A DNA stretch of 64,000 nucleotides from Curtobacterium sp. MCLR17_007. GTDB lineage: Bacteria > Actinomycetota > Actinomycetes > Actinomycetales > Microbacteriaceae. The translations under genes were made by a program, and so were the position numbers. Below, piece by piece: positions 39,826 to 48,174 of the stretch. Location: positions 186,001 to 250,000 of the forward strand of contig NZ_CP126271.1 of NCBI RefSeq assembly GCF_003234655.2, given 5' to 3'. A model generated the notes under the pieces. That model saw only the letters and a program-made list of their open reading frames with translations. It was not told where the DNA came from and searched no databases. Within the stretch, counting starts at the first letter, position 1. Each line of letters opens with the position of its first letter.

Positions 39826-40481
39826 CCGTGCGGGTGGTGCTGGCCGACGACCAGGACCTGGTGCGGGCGGGGTTCCGCATCATCCTCGAGTCGGAGCCGG
39901 GCATCGTCGTGGTCGCCGAGGCGGCCGACGGCGCTGCGGCGGTCCGGGCGGTCGAGCAGCACCGCCCCGACGTGGTGTGCCTGGACGTCCAGATGCCGAC
40001 GGTCGACGGCATCGAGGCCGCGCGTCGCATCACGGCACTGCGGGAGCCGCCCGCGGTCCTGATCCTGACCACGTTCGACAACGACGACACCCTGTTCGAC
40101 GCGCTCGACGCCGGAGCCAGCGGCTTCCTGCTCAAGAACGCGACCCCGGAGCAGCTGGTCGACGCCGTCCTGACGGTCGCGGCGGGCGATGCGCTGCTCG
40201 CCCCCGACGTCACGCGGCGGGTGATCAGCCGTGCGACGACGGGGACGGTGCCGGTCATCGCACCGCACGCCGCGGTCCCGGGGCTGACGGAGCGCGAGAC
40301 CGAGGTGCTCCGGTTGCTCGGTCGCGGGTGCAGCAACGCCGAGATCGCGACGCAGCTGTTCGTCGGCGAGGCCACGGTGAAGACCCACGTGTCGAACGTG
40401 CTGCAGAAGCTGCAGCTGCGCGACCGCGTGCAGGCCGTCGTGTGGGCGTACGAGCACGGGGTGGTCCGCTCCGGCGGGTGA
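39822..40481 (+). CDS. Response regulator, NarL/FixJ type
   Basis: A 219-residue regulator with an N-terminal receiver (acidic pair in VLADDQD, phosphoacceptor Asp in VVCLDVQMP, TTFDNDD, LLKNATP) and a C-terminal LuxR-type HTH (LTEREVLRL-like: LTERETEVLRLLGRGCSNAE, then VKTHVSNVLQKLQLRDR). The GTG at 39822 gives the GTGA overlap with the kinase stop seen throughout this region; an ATG or GTG at 39807 is the alternative. It is cotranscribed with the kinase and lies just upstream of the ABC transporter genes. Confidence 0.92.
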   Translation: MTVRVVLADDQDLVRAGFRIILESEPGIVVVAEAADGAAAVRAVEQHRPDVVCLDVQMPTVDGIEAARRITALREPPAVLILTTFDNDDTLFDALDAGASGFLLKNATPEQLVDAVLTVAAGDALLAPDVTRRVISRATTGTVPVIAPHAAVPGLTERETEVLRLLGRGCSNAEIATQLFVGEATVKTHVSNVLQKLQLRDRVQAVVWAYEHGVVRSGG

Positions 40482-40517
40482 GGCGCGCCCGGTCGTGCTC
40501 GAGCTCGGCATCGTCCC

Positions 40518-40655
40518 GGCTCCGTCTCGGCTCCGTCTCGGCTCCGTCCGGCTCGTCTCCGTCTCGGGGTGGAGGCCCGGGTTCCGCCCGGCGTGGGAGG
40601 TGCGGACCGCGGGTCCTCCGTAGCGTCGGAGGTGCGGTGGGAAGCCTCCCACCGC
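40518..40655 (+). repeat. Short tandem repeat and leader hairpin before the ABC operon
   Basis: GGCTCCGTCTC occurs twice in tandem with a third partial copy (40518-40549). Further on, GCGGTGGGA (40634-40642) and TCCCACCGC (40647-40655) form a hairpin 15 nt before the ABC ATPase start, just upstream of its GGAAGGGG ribosome site. The hairpin may affect translation of the exporter; the tandem repeat has no evident role. Confidence 0.5.
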
Positions 40656-40669
40656 CGGAAGGGGACACG

Positions 40670-41551
40670 ATGCTCAGGGTCGAGGGAGTGACGAAGCACT
40701 TCGGCGAACGCCGGGTGCTCGACGACGTGACGTTCGAGGTGGGCCGAGGCCGCCTCACCGGCTTCGTCGGCGGCAACGGCGCCGGCAAGACCACCACCAT
40801 GCGGATCATGCTCGGCGTGCTCGACGCCGACGGCGGGTCCGTGTCCATCGACGGTCAGGCGATCGGTCCGGCCGACCGCCGTCGCTTCGGGTACATGCCC
40901 GAGGAACGCGGCCTGTACCCGAAGATGCCCGTCGCCGAACAGGTCACCTACCTGGCGCGGCTGCACGGGGTCGACCGTCGGGCGGCGGCGGCGCGCACCG
41001 CAGAACTGCTCGACCGGCTCGAGCTCGGTCAGCACGCCGACGACCCGGTCGAGAAGCTCTCGCTCGGCAACCAGCAGCGCGTGCAGGTCGCCGCCGCGCT
41101 CGCACACCGGCCCGAGGTCCTGGTGCTCGACGAGCCGTTCTCCGGGCTTGACCCGATGGCGGTCGACGTCGTGCTGGGCGTCCTGCGCGAAGCAGCGGCC
41201 GACGGGGTCCCGGTGCTCTTCTCCAGCCACCAGCTCGACGTCGTCGAACGGCTGTGCGACGACGTCGTGGTCATCGCCGACGGCAGCATCCGCGCCGCCG
41301 GTCCGCAGGACGAACTCCGTCGGGCCGCTGGCCCCGCGGCGTGGGAACTGCTCGTCGACGGCGACGCCGCGTGGCTGCGCGACGAGCCCGGTGTGCACGT
41401 GCGCGAGTTCGACGGCGGCTACGCGGTCTTCGAGGCCGACGAGGCCGTTGCCCAGCGCGTGCTCCAGCGCGCCGTCACCACCGGGACGGTCGGGTCGTTC
41501 GGCCCGCGCGTGCCCCGGCTCAGCGAGGTCTTCCGGGAGGTCGTCCGATGA
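40670..41551 (+). CDS. ABC transporter ATP-binding protein (NatA-like)
   Basis: A 293-residue ATPase. Walker A GGNGAGKTT, Q-loop region YMPEERGLYPKMPV, signature LSLGNQQRVQ (LSxGxQQR variant), and Walker B VLVLDEPFSGLD are present. The PEERGLYP segment and the C-terminal extension after about residue 215 are typical of the NatA/YhaQ group that pairs with NatB-type permeases. Exports sodium or an unknown substrate. The ATG at 40670 follows GGAAGGGGAC. It is coupled by ATGA to the permease gene and follows a two-component system. Confidence 0.92.
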   Translation: MLRVEGVTKHFGERRVLDDVTFEVGRGRLTGFVGGNGAGKTTTMRIMLGVLDADGGSVSIDGQAIGPADRRRFGYMPEERGLYPKMPVAEQVTYLARLHGVDRRAAAARTAELLDRLELGQHADDPVEKLSLGNQQRVQVAAALAHRPEVLVLDEPFSGLDPMAVDVVLGVLREAAADGVPVLFSSHQLDVVERLCDDVVVIADGSIRAAGPQDELRRAAGPAAWELLVDGDAAWLRDEPGVHVREFDGGYAVFEADEAVAQRVLQRAVTTGTVGSFGPRVPRLSEVFREVVR

Positions 41552-42624
41552 ACAACTCCTTCACCATGGCGGTCCGCCTGGTCACCGTCCGCGAGATCCA
41601 GGCCCGGCTGCGCAGCAAGGCCTTCGTCGTCTCGGCGGTCATCCTGCTCGTGATGGTCGTGGCGTCGATCGTCGTCGGCGGGATCGTCGGCAAGTCCACC
41701 GCCGGCAGCACCACCCCGGTGGCGGTCGTGAACGGCGTCACGCTGCCCTCGTCCGGCGGCCTCGACGTGACGCAGGTCGACGACCGAGCCGCGGCCGAGA
41801 AGCTCGTCCGGTCCGGGGACGTCGACGCCGCGATCGTGCCGGAGTCCGGGCCGCTCGGCTTCGAGGTGATCGGCCTCGACCAGGCGCCGACCGACGTGAT
41901 CCAGGCGCTCAGCGTCTCGCCCAGGGTCGAGCTCCTCGACCCGAACGCGATGGCGCCCGGGTTGATCTCGCTCATCGGGATCGCGTTCGGCATCGTGTAC
42001 TTCGCCGCTGCCGTGACCTTCGGGCAGTCGATCGCGCAGAGCGTCGTCGAGGAGAAGTCCACCCGGGTGGTGGAGATCCTGATGGCGGCGATCCCGGCCC
42101 GTGCGCTGCTCGCCGGCAAGGTGATCGGCAGCAGCATCATGGCGCTCGGGCAGGTGGTGGCCATCGCGATCGCCGCAGCCGTGACGCTCGCCGTGACCGG
42201 GCAGGACAACCTGTTCGGACTGCTCGGACCGAGCATGCTGTGGTTCGTCGTGTTCTTCGCGTTCGGGTTCGTGCTGGTGGCGTCGCTGTTCGCGGCCTCG
42301 GCAGCGCTGGTCTCGCGGCAGGAGGACGTCGGCAGCGTCACGACCCCGGTGATGATGCTGCTGATGATCCCGTACTTCCTGATCATCTTCGCGGCGGACA
42401 ACCCGACGGTGCTCGGCATCATGTCGTACGTGCCGTTCAGTGCCCCGATCGGCATGCCCATGCGGATCTTCCTGGGGACCGCCGAGTGGTGGGAGCCGAT
42501 CCTGTCGCTCCTCGTGGTCGTCGTGTCCGCCGCCCTCGTGGTGGTCGTCGGTGCCCGGGTCTACGAGAACGCCCTGCTCCGCACCGGTGGCCGCGTGAAG
42601 CTCACGGAGGCCATGCGTCGCTGA
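41548..42624 (+). CDS. ABC transporter permease (NatB-like)
   Basis: A 358-residue membrane protein. One N-terminal helix (about 27-45), a soluble extracytoplasmic domain of about 130 residues, then five C-terminal helices (about 140-350). FGQSIAQSVVEEKSTRVVEI is the hallmark EEK-x-x-R-x-x-E motif of ABC2-type NatB/YhaP permeases, and SRQEDVGSVTTPVMM is the second conserved segment. It pairs with the upstream ATPase. The ATG overlaps the ATPase stop (ATGA). Confidence 0.92.
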   Translation: MNNSFTMAVRLVTVREIQARLRSKAFVVSAVILLVMVVASIVVGGIVGKSTAGSTTPVAVVNGVTLPSSGGLDVTQVDDRAAAEKLVRSGDVDAAIVPESGPLGFEVIGLDQAPTDVIQALSVSPRVELLDPNAMAPGLISLIGIAFGIVYFAAAVTFGQSIAQSVVEEKSTRVVEILMAAIPARALLAGKVIGSSIMALGQVVAIAIAAAVTLAVTGQDNLFGLLGPSMLWFVVFFAFGFVLVASLFAASAALVSRQEDVGSVTTPVMMLLMIPYFLIIFAADNPTVLGIMSYVPFSAPIGMPMRIFLGTAEWWEPILSLLVVVVSAALVVVVGARVYENALLRTGGRVKLTEAMRR

Positions 42625-42647
42625 CGCGCAGCCCGGTCGTCCTGGTG

Positions 42648-43673
42648 TCAGTCGGCGACCGACACCGTCCGGCCCGTCCGGACCGACTCCTGTGCGGCGA
42701 GCACGATCGCCAGGGTCCGCAGCCCCACCCGGACATCGGGCTGGGGCTGCGTGCCGTTGCGCACCGCGTCGAGGAACGTGCGGAGCATCGCCTGGTCGAG
42801 GTCCGCGCCGTAGCGGGCCTCGATCGGCAGGCCGGTGTCCGCGGCGATCCCGTGTGCGGCCGGCCCGAACGGGTCGATCGACACGGTGCCGCCGGTGCCG
42901 GCGACGTCGAGGGTCAGCCCGCCCCACACCGCCGAGGTGTCCGGCTTGCTCCACGAGCAGTCGATCGCGGCCACGACGCCGTTGTCGTACGTGATGGTCA
43001 CGAGCGCTGCCGTCTCGGCTCGGGCTCGGTCGGCGTGCAGGGTGCGGTTCGCGACCGCCGTGACGGTGAGCGCCCGGGCGCCCATCAGCGCGTCGAGCAG
43101 GTCGGCGAGGTGCACGACGTGGTCCGCGAGCGCTCCACCGCCGGACAGCGCCGGGTCCGTGAACCACGCCCGGGTCAGCGGGAGCATGCCGTTGTTGGTC
43201 CCGCGCACGGCGAACAGCTGCCCGATCGCGCCGGCGTCGTGGGTGGCCTGCAGCCGTGCGAACGACGACGCGAACCGCACCGGGAACGCGACCATGAGCA
43301 TGACCCCGGCGGCCTCGACCGCGTGCCGGATGGCCAGCCCGTCGGCCCACGTGGTCGCGAGCGGCTTCTCGCAGAGCACATGGGCGCCGGCTGCTGCTGC
43401 GCGCTCCACGAGCTCGCGGTGACGGGCGTTCTCGCTCGCGACCACGACAGCGTCGGGCGCCCAGGCCAGCAGCTCGTCGACCGACTCCGCGTACCCGACC
43501 CCGAGCGCGTCGGCCAGGTCCCGCCCGCGCAGTTCGCCCACCGAGTCACCGGTGCTGACGCCGTCGGGGTCCGAGCCGCGCACCTCGACGTCGGGCATCG
43601 CCGCGAGCGCCTGCAGGTACCCGATCGCGTGCGTGTGCGCGAAGGACAGCACGCCGATCCGCAGCGCCGTCAC
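42648..43673 (-). CDS. Gfo/Idh/MocA-family oxidoreductase
   Basis: A 341-residue NAD(P)-dependent sugar or cyclitol dehydrogenase-like protein. Nucleotide-binding start LRIGVLSFAHTHAIGYLQAL is unusual in that the GxGxxG loop is replaced by a THA-type loop; then VVVASENARHRELVERAA and the catalytic Lys motif CEKPLAT. A conserved HVVHLADLL-type segment sits in the C-terminal domain. GTG at 43673 overlaps the stop of the next oxidoreductase (GTGA). The two enzymes probably act on one substrate in two steps or as a heteromer. Confidence 0.88.
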   Translation of the reverse strand: MTALRIGVLSFAHTHAIGYLQALAAMPDVEVRGSDPDGVSTGDSVGELRGRDLADALGVGYAESVDELLAWAPDAVVVASENARHRELVERAAAAGAHVLCEKPLATTWADGLAIRHAVEAAGVMLMVAFPVRFASSFARLQATHDAGAIGQLFAVRGTNNGMLPLTRAWFTDPALSGGGALADHVVHLADLLDALMGARALTVTAVANRTLHADRARAETAALVTITYDNGVVAAIDCSWSKPDTSAVWGGLTLDVAGTGGTVSIDPFGPAAHGIAADTGLPIEARYGADLDQAMLRTFLDAVRNGTQPQPDVRVGLRTLAIVLAAQESVRTGRTVSVAD

Positions 43674-44674
43674 GACAGCACCACCGGCTGTCCGGTCTCG
43701 ATCGACGTGATCGCCGCGTTCGCGATCCGGACCGCGGCCGCGCCGTCCTCGGCGGTCACGCGCGCTGCCGGGCCGCCGCGGAACGACCCGATGAACTCGG
43801 CGAGCTCTGCCGCGTACGGGTCGTCCGCCGGGTCGATCGCGGGCAGGAACCCGTCGACGTCGCCGGGTACGGCCAGGTCGGCGCGCAGGTCGAGCTCGTC
43901 GCGGGAACGGTGGGACAGGCTGCCGCGGGTGCCCGTCACCGCGTACTCGGTGGTGAACGGCAGGTGCTGCGGACCCCAGATCCCCGCCACGTGGCTGATC
44001 GCACCCGAGGCGTGGGTCAGGAGCACGTGTGCGGCCTCGACGGGCTCGTCGGCGGTGCCGGACCGCACGCGGACGGCTGACACGTCGGTCACCTCGCCCG
44101 CGACCCACCGGGCGATGTCGAGGTCGTGGATCATCTGGTCGAGCACGATCCCGCCGGACAGCGCGTGGTCCGCGAACCACGGCGTCCGGATCGGGAACGC
44201 GCCGGACCGGACGAAGCGCAGGACCGCCAGGTCGCCCAGGAGGCCCGTGGTGACTGCCTCGTGCAGCCGCACGTACGCGGGGAAGAAGCGCACCACGTGG
44301 GCCGGCACGAGCTGCCGGCCGGCGTCACGAGCGCACCGGACCAGGTCTGCCGCGTCGGCGTCGGTGCGCGCGAGGGGCTTCTCGGACACGACGTCCTTGC
44401 CGGCGGCCAGCGCGGCGCGGACCACCTGGGCGTGCGTGGCGGTCGGCGTCACCACGTCCACCACGTCGACGGCGTCGAACAGCTCCTGCAGCGAGTCCAC
44501 CACGGTGATCGACGTGCCCGCGGCCCGTGCGGCATCGGCGTTCGCGTCGGCGAGCTGCTGGGCTCCGGCGTGGGCGAACACGGTGACCGGGCCGAGCCGC
44601 AGCAACCCGGGCAGGTGGGCCACTGCGATGCCGCCGGCGCCGACGAGTCCGATCCGGACGGGGGTCGGTGACAC
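43670..44674 (-). CDS. Gfo/Idh/MocA-family oxidoreductase
   Basis: A 334-residue dehydrogenase-like protein with the standard Rossmann loop VRIGLVGAGGIAVAHLPGLL, VVDVVTPTATHAQVVRAAL, and the catalytic motif SEKPLART. The C-terminal domain has GGIVLDQMIHDLDIARWVAG, where Asp and His act in catalysis of inositol or glucose-fructose dehydrogenases. GGAG lies 8 nt before the GTG start. First gene of a two-gene operon with a second member of the family. Substrate not predictable; cyclitols or keto sugars are typical. Confidence 0.9.
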   Translation of the reverse strand: MSPTPVRIGLVGAGGIAVAHLPGLLRLGPVTVFAHAGAQQLADANADAARAAGTSITVVDSLQELFDAVDVVDVVTPTATHAQVVRAALAAGKDVVSEKPLARTDADAADLVRCARDAGRQLVPAHVVRFFPAYVRLHEAVTTGLLGDLAVLRFVRSGAFPIRTPWFADHALSGGIVLDQMIHDLDIARWVAGEVTDVSAVRVRSGTADEPVEAAHVLLTHASGAISHVAGIWGPQHLPFTTEYAVTGTRGSLSHRSRDELDLRADLAVPGDVDGFLPAIDPADDPYAAELAEFIGSFRGGPAARVTAEDGAAAVRIANAAITSIETGQPVVLS

Positions 44675-44772
44675 GGGGGCTCCTTCGCGTGGGCCGGGTC
44701 GACGGTTGTCGGGTGTCGACGCTGACGGCCAGTCGCCATGCTAGTCAGCGCACGCGACGCCCGGGTGCCGGC

Positions 44773-45459
44773 TCAGACGTCCGACCGACGCAGGCGGACG
44801 GCGGCGGCGACGCCGGCGACCGCGAGCCACAGGGCCACCGTGCCGAACGGCTGGCTCCAGTCCGGCGTGCCGGCGACGAGCGCCACCGTGCTGTCCGTGA
44901 AGAGCGAGTCGGTCAGGTAGCCGTCGCCGATCCGGACGCCGCCCAGCAGCCCGCTGACCAGGAAGAGCCCGAACACCGCGGTGACCGCGGTCGGTGCGAC
45001 GCGACGGATGAGGAAGCCGAGGAACAGCCCGAACAGCCCGGTGGCGGCGACTGCGGGGCCGGTCGCGAGCACGGGCAATGCCGCAGAGCCGAGGATGCCG
45101 TTCGCAGCGGCTCCGACGAGACCGCCGACCCAGCCGACAGCCAGGCCGATCAGCACGACGGCCAGGCTCTTCGCGAGGAAGAGCGCGGTGCGCCGGGGTG
45201 CGGCGGTGACGGTCGTCCGGACGGCCCCGGTGGCGTACTCACCCGCGATCGACAGGCCGCCCACGAGCGCGAGGACCGCACCGCCGACCATCGAACCGCT
45301 GGCGACAGAGACGCCGGGGCTGAAGTGCGCCGCCGCGATCGTGGTCAGTGCGGCGGCGGGAGCGGCGAGCAGGACCAGCCAGCGCAGCGCCGGCACGGAC
45401 CATGTCCCGTGCAGTTCGGAGCGCAGCGTGCCGGCGAAGGAGAGGGAGGTGGTGGTCAT
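44773..45459 (-). CDS. ABC transporter permease
   Basis: A 228-residue membrane protein with six membrane segments and no large extracellular domain, of the ABC-2 type (for example AGEYATGAVRTTVTAAPRRT, the conserved first cytoplasmic loop). It is the partner of the upstream ATPase, with which it overlaps by ATGA. The pair lies directly beside a LuxR-type two-component system on the same strand, so drug or lantibiotic-type export under its control is a common arrangement. Confidence 0.88.
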   Translation of the reverse strand: MTTTSLSFAGTLRSELHGTWSVPALRWLVLLAAPAAALTTIAAAHFSPGVSVASGSMVGGAVLALVGGLSIAGEYATGAVRTTVTAAPRRTALFLAKSLAVVLIGLAVGWVGGLVGAAANGILGSAALPVLATGPAVAATGLFGLFLGFLIRRVAPTAVTAVFGLFLVSGLLGGVRIGDGYLTDSLFTDSTVALVAGTPDWSQPFGTVALWLAVAGVAAAVRLRRSDV

Positions 45460-46193
45460 CGGATGGCTCCTGCGTCGTGGGTGGTGTGGCCGGCGGTGAG
45501 GTCGAAGAAGACGTCCTCGAGGGTGGCGTCGCGGCGGGGGGACGCGGCGAGCAGCTGGTCGGTGGTGCCGTCGGCGACCTTGCGGCCGTTCCCGATGACC
45601 ACCAGGCGGTCGGCGGTCGCGGCGGTCTCGGCCATGTTGTGGCTGGAGAGCAGCACGGTGCGGCCCTGGGCGGCGTACGAGCGGCACAGCTGCCGGACCC
45701 ACACGACGCCCTGGGGGTCGAGACCGTTGACCGGCTCGTCGAGCATCAGCACCTGCGGGTCGCCGAGCAGTGCGGTCGCGATGCCGAGCCGCTGACCCAT
45801 GCCGAGCGAGAAGGTGCGGATCCGCTTCGTGGCGACGCTCGCCAGGCCGGTCATCTCGAGGACGGTGTCGACCCGGCGGCGGCCGATGCCGTGCGTCAGG
45901 GCGAGCCCGGTCAGGTGCGCCCGGGCGGTCCGGGCGGGATGGACGGCCTTCGCGTCGATCATCGCGCCGAGCAGCTGCATCGGGGCGGGCGACTCGACGT
46001 AGGGACGGCCGCCGACGGTGACGGTGCCGGAGGTCGGGCGGTCGAGGCCGACGACCATCCGCATCGTGGAGGACTTGCCGGCGCCGTTCGGGCCGAGGAA
46101 GCCGGTCACCGTCCCCGGCTGGAGCGCGAACGTCAGGTCCTCGACCACGGTCTGGGCGCCGTGCCGCTTGGTCAGGTTGCGTGCTTCGATCAT
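45456..46193 (-). CDS. ABC transporter ATP-binding protein
   Basis: A 245-residue ATPase with Walker A GPNGAGKSST, signature FSLGMGQRLG and Walker B VLMLDEPVNGLDP, then the H-loop SSHNMAE. The N-terminus MIEARNLTKRHGAQTVVEDL begins at the ATG at 46193, where TAGCGT ends 7 nt upstream (leaderless layout); an in-frame start 12 codons earlier has no support. It belongs to the BcrA/drug-resistance-like group and pairs with the next permease. Confidence 0.92.
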   Translation of the reverse strand: MIEARNLTKRHGAQTVVEDLTFALQPGTVTGFLGPNGAGKSSTMRMVVGLDRPTSGTVTVGGRPYVESPAPMQLLGAMIDAKAVHPARTARAHLTGLALTHGIGRRRVDTVLEMTGLASVATKRIRTFSLGMGQRLGIATALLGDPQVLMLDEPVNGLDPQGVVWVRQLCRSYAAQGRTVLLSSHNMAETAATADRLVVIGNGRKVADGTTDQLLAASPRRDATLEDVFFDLTAGHTTHDAGAIR

Positions 46194-46269
46194 GGGTTCG
46201 ACGCTACGGAGCGCGTCGACGTGGCCCATCGCCCCGCAGGGCCGCCGCAGTGGTACCCGGGTACCGCCG

Positions 46270-46914
46270 TCAGACCAGACCGAGGTCGTGCGCGCGGATC
46301 ACGGCGTGCACCCGGTCCCGCAGCTCGAGCTTCGCCAGGACCCGGCCGACGTGGGTCTTCACCGTCGACTCGGACAGGAACAGCTCGGCCGCGATCTCGG
46401 TGTTGTTGCGGCCGCGCCCGATCGCGACGAACACCTCGCGTTCGCGGTCGGTCAGTGTGCCCATCCGCGGGTCCTCGGTGGTCGGGCCGGGGAACTTCCC
46501 GCGGTGCAGTTCGATCATCTGGCGGGTGACCCGCGGCGACACGATCGCGTCCCCGGCGGCGACGGTCCGGACGGCGTGCACGAGCTCGTCGGGGCGGGCG
46601 TCCTTGAGCAGGAAGCCGCTCGCTCCGGCGTTCAGCGCGCCGAAGGCGTACTCGTCGAGGTCGAAGGTGGTGAGGACGAGCACCGCTGCCCGGGACCCCG
46701 AGGCCACGATGCGCCGGGTTGCCTCGAGGCCGTCCATCCCGGGCATGCGGACGTCCATCACGACGACGTCCGGGTCGAGTGCGGCGGTGCGTTCGACGGC
46801 CTCGTGCCCGTTCGCCGCCTCGCCGACCACGCTGATGTCCTCGGTCGCGCCGAGCACCATCGCGGTCCCCATCCGGATGAGGTCCTGGTCGTCGACGAGC
46901 AGGACCCGGGTCAT
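46270..46914 (-). CDS. Response regulator, NarL/FixJ type
   Basis: A 214-residue regulator: receiver with VLLVDDQDL, phosphoacceptor in VVVMDVRMPGMDG, LTTFDLDEY, LLKDARP; and a LuxR HTH with LTDREREVFVAIGRGRNNTE and VKTHVGRVLAKLELRDR. It overlaps the histidine kinase stop (ATGA) and is followed on the same strand by the ABC ATPase and permease, its likely targets. Confidence 0.93.
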   Translation of the reverse strand: MTRVLLVDDQDLIRMGTAMVLGATEDISVVGEAANGHEAVERTAALDPDVVVMDVRMPGMDGLEATRRIVASGSRAAVLVLTTFDLDEYAFGALNAGASGFLLKDARPDELVHAVRTVAAGDAIVSPRVTRQMIELHRGKFPGPTTEDPRMGTLTDREREVFVAIGRGRNNTEIAAELFLSESTVKTHVGRVLAKLELRDRVHAVIRAHDLGLV

Positions 46915-48086
46915 GCGTCTCCCTCTGCACGCAGGACCACGCGCACCCGCCAGCCGTGGGGTGCCACCGGTCCTGCTTCCACGTCGCCATCGTAGAGCGC
47001 CGCCCGTTCCCGCAGCCCGACGAGTCCGCGTTCCGATCCCTGCGACGGCACCGGTCCGGGCGCTCGGCCGTCGTCCTGCACGACCACGACGACCTGATGG
47101 CCGGTCCGTGTGACCTCGACGTCGACGGTCGTGACGTCCGCCGCGTACCGGGAAGCGTTCGTCAGGGACTCCTGCACGATCCGGTAGACGGTGCCGGCCA
47201 GGCTGCTCGGCAGGGTCTCGACACCGTCCGTGCGCAGCGTGACGGGGAGCCCGGCCGCGCGCTGGTCGGCGACCAGGCGCTGCAGGTCGTCGATCGACGG
47301 CTGGGGCAGCTCCGGCGTCCCCGGTTCGTCCACGGGGGCGGACCGCAGCACCCCGAGCACCCGGCGCATGTCGGCGAGCGACTCCCGCCCGACCGTACCG
47401 ACCCGCCGGACGGCCTCCCGCGAGCGCTCGGGGTCCTGGACGGCGAGGGCGTCCGCGCCGTCAGCCAGCCGGATCATCACCGAGAGCCCGTGGGCCACGA
47501 CGTCGTGCATCTCGCGGGCGATCCGGGCACGTTCGTCGGCGACGGCGTCCTCCGCCCGCCGCTCCTGTTCGGCGCGCGCCCGGTCGGCCAGTTCGACGAG
47601 CGCCTGCACGTAGGCCCGACGCGTGCGGATCCAGAGCCCGAGCACCATGCCGACCAGCAGCACGACGGCCCCGAGGAACGCGCGGGTCGGGTCGTGGAAC
47701 CCGACGACGCCCGCGACGACGAGCACGACGACGGTCGCGGCCGCGCCGGTCCAGGCCGTCCGGACACCGACCCGGGTGACGACGGTGACCACGACCAGCA
47801 GGACGAGGGGTGGCAGCGGGATCGGGAGCGCGACTGCTGCGGCGACGGCGGCCACCGCGAGCGCGACGACCGGTGTCCGTCGCCGGAGCGCGCCGACGAC
47901 GACCCCCGCGACGAGCAGCACCGCCGCGCCGAGGGGTGCGCGGTCGAACGCCTGCAGCGACAGGAGCTGGCTCGCGGTCACCAGTTCGTAGACGATCACG
48001 AGCAGCACGTCGACGGTGCCGGGCCGCTCGGCGACCCAGCGCTCCAGGGCACCCGGGCGCGGTGGTGCAGGGGACGCGGTCGTCAC
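46911..48086 (-). CDS. Two-component sensor histidine kinase
   Basis: A 391-residue kinase. Five or six membrane segments lie in residues about 25-150, followed by a coiled coil, the phosphoacceptor box RIAREMHDVVAHGLSVMIRL and an HATPase domain with TVYRIVQESLTNASRY and ERGLVGLRERAALY. The GTG at 48086 is chosen: an ATG upstream would add an implausible basic stretch, while TACCGT ends 6 nt before the GTG, the leaderless layout used elsewhere. It forms a kinase-regulator-ABC unit with the genes to its left and is divergent from the AAA ATPase gene. Confidence 0.9.
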   Translation of the reverse strand: MTTASPAPPRPGALERWVAERPGTVDVLLVIVYELVTASQLLSLQAFDRAPLGAAVLLVAGVVVGALRRRTPVVALAVAAVAAAVALPIPLPPLVLLVVVTVVTRVGVRTAWTGAAATVVVLVVAGVVGFHDPTRAFLGAVVLLVGMVLGLWIRTRRAYVQALVELADRARAEQERRAEDAVADERARIAREMHDVVAHGLSVMIRLADGADALAVQDPERSREAVRRVGTVGRESLADMRRVLGVLRSAPVDEPGTPELPQPSIDDLQRLVADQRAAGLPVTLRTDGVETLPSSLAGTVYRIVQESLTNASRYAADVTTVDVEVTRTGHQVVVVVQDDGRAPGPVPSQGSERGLVGLRERAALYDGDVEAGPVAPHGWRVRVVLRAEGDA

Positions 48087-48136
48087 GCGCCCACGGTACC
48101 GCGCGCTCAGGAGCCAGGCTCCGGGAAGGCACGAAA

Positions 48137-48165
48137 AATAAACACAATAAACACGGATTTGATAT
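48137..48165 (+). promoter_or_regulatory. AT-rich promoter with tandem AATAAACAC repeat
   Basis: AATAAACAC occurs twice without a gap (48137-48154), a striking AT-rich block in this genome. TGATAT (48160-48165) ends 9 nt before the GTG of the AAA ATPase gene, which has no Shine-Dalgarno, so a leaderless start is likely. The tandem repeat covers the -35 zone and may be a regulator site. Confidence 0.5.
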
Positions 48166-48174
48166 CGTGTCCCA

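Noticed and set aside
41148..44744. Very long rightward frame across the NatB-like permease and both oxidoreductase genes
   Set aside because: A high-GC shadow frame; composition is Arg/Ala/Gly/Pro-rich and real genes with motifs occupy the other frames.
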